A stretch of DNA of 64,000 nt from contig JAUCBN010000062.1 of NCBI GenBank assembly GCA_035048815.1, forward strand, positions 6,210,001-6,274,000, in the 5' to 3' direction. The translations under genes and the position numbers were made by a program. This DNA is from Abelmoschus esculentus. Lineage: Eukaryota; Streptophyta; Magnoliopsida; Malvales; Malvaceae. Under the pieces are notes generated by a model that was given only the letters and a program-made list of their open reading frames with translations, was not told where the DNA came from and ran no database searches. This document shows positions 59,763 through 64,000 of this stretch, piece after piece (position 1 is the first letter of the stretch; every line of letters begins with the position of its first letter).

Positions 59763-62135
59763 TGTCATATTGGGCCTCCAGCCAAAACCCGTATCTTAAA
59801 GTTTTCCTTTCAAAAGCCCAATAATAAGCTCAAGTTCAAAACCATGAATAGTTCGTCATATTTCAAAATATAATACGTTGATAAACTCAAAAGTAAGGAG
59901 CAATTATAAAAATTTAAAAGCATTTGACTCGACTTAAAATAAAACAAGAGTTACAATTACACATATAGGGTCCTACAAGTACATGGCCCATTACATCTAG
60001 TAAAAGTACTCAGACTACAACTCTATGCTGAAACCAAACACGATAGTGCTCCCCCGATCCAAAGCTTCTATTAACCTACGCACGAAAATACATTTGAAAC
60101 GCTGAGCTAAAGAAGCTCAGTGGGTACTTTAGTACCAACCGATTCACATCACACATAGAATAAATAAACACATGAGGCATGAAAGGATAACATGGCATGA
60201 GTAAGATGGCGCTACCATATCCGCCTAAACATAGGATATTATGCATGCATAAATATCGGCCCATGACATAAGCATGTCAAGAGAAGTCCACACAACATCT
60301 CAAGTCCATATATCTCATATATATATATATATATATAAGTAGTATGGCACGTGACCACTAAGCATCGGGATGACACACTACGAGCAGGGCCCGCGTCCAC
60401 TAAGCATCTAAATCCCATACTCTAGGATGAGGCCTGCGTCCACTTAACATCGAGATCCTATATCCACACTTGGAATGGTTCATCAAGCTTCTTCGAACAG
60501 GCCCGCGTCCTCTAAGAGTCGGAATTCCATACTCTATGATGAGACCCACGTCCACTAAGCATCAGGATCCTACATCCATGCTTGGAATGGTTCATCAAAC
60601 ATGTTTGAGCTGACTTGCGTCCCCTAATCATCGGGATCCTACGTTTGAGTGTTACAACACTTTAATCATATATATAAAGGGCGTCCAGACCCATCACATA
60701 ATCATATAAATTTTAGGCGATCTATCAGCACTAAGCAAGACCCCTAACTTACCATATCACGTATTTATATCACCAAATACCAAGTCATTAATCCACTATC
60801 ACATAAATGGGGTTAAAAGTCAATTTCTCGATTTTAGTATTCATTTTATAACTTAATTAACCCAAAGGAACTCATAGCATAATTTATGGAACCCCCAAAC
60901 TCAACCCTTAAAAACTTGGGCAGATTGTCCAAGGGTTTCGAAATGCCTAAGTAGGGTATCGAAATTCCCTCGTATCGATACGCCTGCAAGGAAGGTATCG
61001 AAGCAACTCAGTATCGAAACGTCTCATCAGCGTATAGATACAATCATTTAACCACTTTGAGAAGACCGAAAAGAAACCTACCTATTTTGATATGCCGTAT
61101 ATGGGGTATTGAAACGATTTGCTACTAGAGCTTTGAGTATCAAAATACCTACAAAGGGCTATTGAAATGACTTGCTACTAGAATTTTTGGTATCGGAACA
61201 CAGGCTGGACGTACCGAAATGCATGCTAACTAAGACCTCCCTTCCTATCTAGGGTATTGAAACTCCCACTAAGGGGTATCGAAACACCTACACAAAAATG
61301 CAGGTCTGGACCCTCAAATCTCCTAGAACTCTACCCAAACCAATGCCATTAATTATCAAATTATTATTACACACTAGGGGGATGACTCTAAGCATGTTTA
61401 TACCTTAAACACGGAGGTTCATCAATAATTCTTAATTCTACCATTAAAGGGTTTATTAAGCATTAAAACAATCAAACAAGTAATCTTAAATGAAACACAT
61501 GAAATAGCTATGAAATGCATGATGTTTAAGAGTTGGAGGAGTACCAAACTTAAGCTACAACAATAAAGAACATGATCTCAAGCAAGCTTAAGCCTTCTCT
61601 TTTCCAAGAGTTCTTGAGGTTTCTCCAACCTCTTTCTCTACAAAGAGAAGATGAGTAATGGATTAGACACACCTTGGGAAGATTTTTAGAGCTTAAAAAC
61701 ACTAAAAGACTGAGATTTAAGCTCTCAAAAATACATTCTCGAACTACACCTTTACCCGTTTTAAAACCTTTCTTCAACAAACATGGCAACTTTAACCTTA
61801 GTTTGTGGATCTCCTTGAGCTCAAAGACTTTCCCTCTATCACCAGCATGAGATTACAACCCAAATTCTCAAAGATTCAACCTTTTATCACTTTCTTTTTC
61901 TTGCAACAAAGTTGAGGAAGAATGGAAGAAAAGAGAGAGAAGATGAGATAATGCTCTGCAACAACATAAAACCCCTCTCCTTAAAACATCCTAATTGTGC
62001 ATTTACTAGAACGCCCTTGCCGTAAAACTCCTAAGGCCCAAAATGACTCAAATCCCAATAAAGACCAAGTCCCCAAAGGCCCAAAACTCAAACTCGGGGC
62101 CCAAACATTGAAGCCTAACTCTACAAGTCGTGACA
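59763..62135 (-). repeat. 3' LTR of a Del/Tekay-type chromovirus
   Basis: On the minus strand it starts TGTCACGACTTGTAG (right end, 62135) directly after a polypurine tract and ends CCCAATATGACA (left end). It resembles 47513-50115. It contains a (TA)n run (about 60318-60337), about three copies of a GCCCGCGTCCACTAAGCATC-type unit (60355-60645) and five or more TATCGA cores (60950-61290). Confidence 0.75.
60355..60645. repeat. Imperfect tandem repeats inside the LTR
   Basis: The unit GCGTCCACTAAGCATCGGGATCC recurs with spacers such as CTTGGAATGGTTCATCAA; roughly two and a half long units of about 110 bp. Confidence 0.7.
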
Positions 62136-62151
62136 ACTCTCCTCTTCTTAA
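62136..62151 (-). other. Polypurine tract
   Basis: On the minus strand TTAAGAAGAGGAGAGT abuts the TGTCACG start of the LTR, the position and composition expected for plus-strand priming. Confidence 0.8.
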
Positions 62152-64000
62152 AGAAAATTTCATCCTCGAAATTTACCTTACATTAAGAGATGCAAATACT
62201 GAACTCTCATCTCTTTCTCAACTTACCATGTTGCCTACTCGATACATTGGTTCATCTACAACACCTTTACCAATGGTATGTTCTTGTTTTGAAGCTCTTT
62301 TACCCCTCTATCAAGGATTTTGATTAGTCTCTCCTCACAAGTCAAATCCATATTGACTTTGACTTCCTTAAGCTGAACAACTATGAAGGGTCCAAACGGT
62401 AATGACTCAACATAGACACGTGGATACGTGCTAACTCTGGAGGAAAAGCTAGCCGGTAAACCACTTATCCCACTCTCACAAGAACTTCGTATGGTCCAAC
62501 ATACCTTGGACTCATCTTTCCCTTTCGTCTAAAACAGATGATACTTTTCCATGGAGATACCACGAGAAACACTTTTTCTCCCAACTCATACTCGATGTGC
62601 TTATGCTTACAGTCCGCGTATGATTTTTGTCGGTCAAACTCTGCTTGCAAGCTTTCCTTGATGATCTGAACTTTCTCTTTAGTTTCCTTAACAAGCTTGG
62701 AACCTACTATTCTTCTTTCATTAAGCTCAGTCCAACACAAAGGTGTCCTACAACTACTCCCGTACAAGGCCTCAAAAAGAGTCATCTTGATACTTGATTG
62801 ATAATTGTTGTTGTAAGCACACTCCACAAGCGACAACTGGTCATACCAACTCCGAAAAAAGTTCATAATACAAAATCTAAGCATATCTTCCAAGTTCTAG
62901 ATGACTCGCTTAGACTGTCCACCGGTTTGAGAATGAAAAGTTGTAATAAGATGCAACTTGGTATCTAAAGTTTTATAGATAGACTTCCACAACCTCAATG
63001 TCAACCTCGGATCCCTATCCGATATGATCGATCAAGGTACACCATGCAACCTTACGATCTTCTTTATATACAACTGAGTCAATTTTTCCAAACTGAAGTT
63101 CATCCTTATCGGTAAGAAATGAGCCAACATAGTCAACCGGTCAACAATGACCCACACAACATCATGTTTCCTTAAAGTCATCAGTAACTCGGTGACAAGG
63201 TCTATGGTCACTCGATCTCACTTCCACTTTGGAATCTGGATAGGTTGAAGCAAACTCAAAGGAACCTAATGTTCTACTTTTACAAGCTAACACGCCAAAC
63301 ACCTTGTCACAAACTTAAAAAATCTCTTTACATACAAGGCCACCAAAAGAAAGGAAGAAGATCTTGGTACATCTTGTTACTGTCCGAAAGAACAAAAAAT
63401 GGACTATAGTGAGCTTCCCTCAGGATACGATTTCTTAAATCCTCTAAAGACATAACACATAAACGACCCTTGAAGTAAAGGAATACATTATCCCGTATCT
63501 TAAAGTCTTACACCTCACCACTCTAACAAGCCTCTAACTGAGATACCAATTCCACATCAAGCACTTATGCTCTCTTTATCTCCTGAACTAGCATGGGTTC
63601 CATGTGCAACTCTGCCAACAGACCTCCATTCTCGATCATCCTTAACCGAGCAAACATGGACTTTTTACTCAAGACATCGACAACCATATTCGCCTTATCA
63701 TGGTGATACTCTATGACACATTCATATTCTTTTAGAAACTCTATCCACCTTCGTTGTCTCAGATTTAACTCTTTCTAGGTGATCAGATACTTTAAACTGT
63801 TGTGGTCGGTGCAAATATAACATTTTCCCCCATAAAGATAATGTCTCCATATCTTCAACATAAAGATAACCGTTGCAAGTTCAAGATCATGTGTGGGATA
63901 GTTCATTTCATGGGGTTTCAATTGTCTCAAGGCATAAGCAACCATCTTACCCTCTTTCATGAGTACACAACCCAACCCATTTAAGAAAGCATCACTAAAC
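62152..64000 (-). pseudogene. Chromovirus pol: RNase H, integrase and chromodomain-like tail, decayed and cut by window end
   Basis: Reading on the minus strand from 64000: RNase H starts FSDAF with a conserved Asp, then VAYALRQLKPHEMNYPTHDL and WRHYLYGGKCYICTDHNSLK; the H2C2 zinc region (about 63420-63290, REAHYSPFFV ... WWPC); integrase core (about 63250-62900, VWVIVDRLTMLAHF and SIISDRDPRLT); then HSQTGGQSKRVI, where the catalytic Glu of GQSER is Lys; the integrase C-terminal part (62893-62465, FLVVSPWKS ... KMSPRYVGPYEV); and a chromodomain-like tail (about 62345-62200, ILDRGVKELQNKNIPLVKVL). At least ten stops interrupt it. Domain order and tail place it in the Del/Tekay clade of Ty3/gypsy. 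Reverse transcriptase lies beyond the window. Confidence 0.88.

Overview
The window is AT-rich, intron-bearing plant nuclear DNA. It looks like a dicot; the mix of repeats would suit a Malvaceae species such as cotton, but that is a guess. Only one intact cellular gene is present: a seven-exon GH3 beta-D-xylosidase on the minus strand (25841-30247). Almost everything else is transposable elements, their wreckage, or AT-rich sequence in which I see nothing.

Layout. 1-2510: flank with a small hAT-type element (936-1401, 8-bp target duplication) and a decayed RNase H fragment. 2511-15413: two ~3-kb direct repeats around a ~4-kb non-coding core, like a large LTR-retrotransposon derivative. The right repeat is split by a 2.7-kb hAT element with a perfect 8-bp duplication, and the left repeat shows the empty site. 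The core holds the most unusual signal here: dozens of short hairpins sharing a loop but with different, mutually complementary stems (about 5600-7720), followed by a second degenerate array (7960-8900). 15414-16084 and 24425-25390: remains of another repeat, split by a complete non-autonomous Athila-like element (16090-24419; 5-bp target duplication, tRNA-Asp primer site, broken gag-protease, no polymerase or integrase, and an intact ORF with its own promoter-like region).

25841-30247: the xylosidase. 30248-46200: AT-rich DNA with MITEs, a hAT element (32951-33928), a Harbinger-like element (36201-37359), a third truncated copy of the 2.7-kb hAT family (38665-40969) and a LINE fragment (44998-46165). 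47513-50115: a minus-strand gypsy LTR. 54770-58091: a solo LTR with a perfect target duplication. 58334-59370: an acyl-activating-enzyme pseudogene. 59763-64000: the LTR and pol 3' half of a decayed Del/Tekay-type chromovirus on the minus strand, cut by the window end.

The genes do not form a pathway. The xylosidase acts alone in the cell wall; the rest records nested insertions followed by decay.
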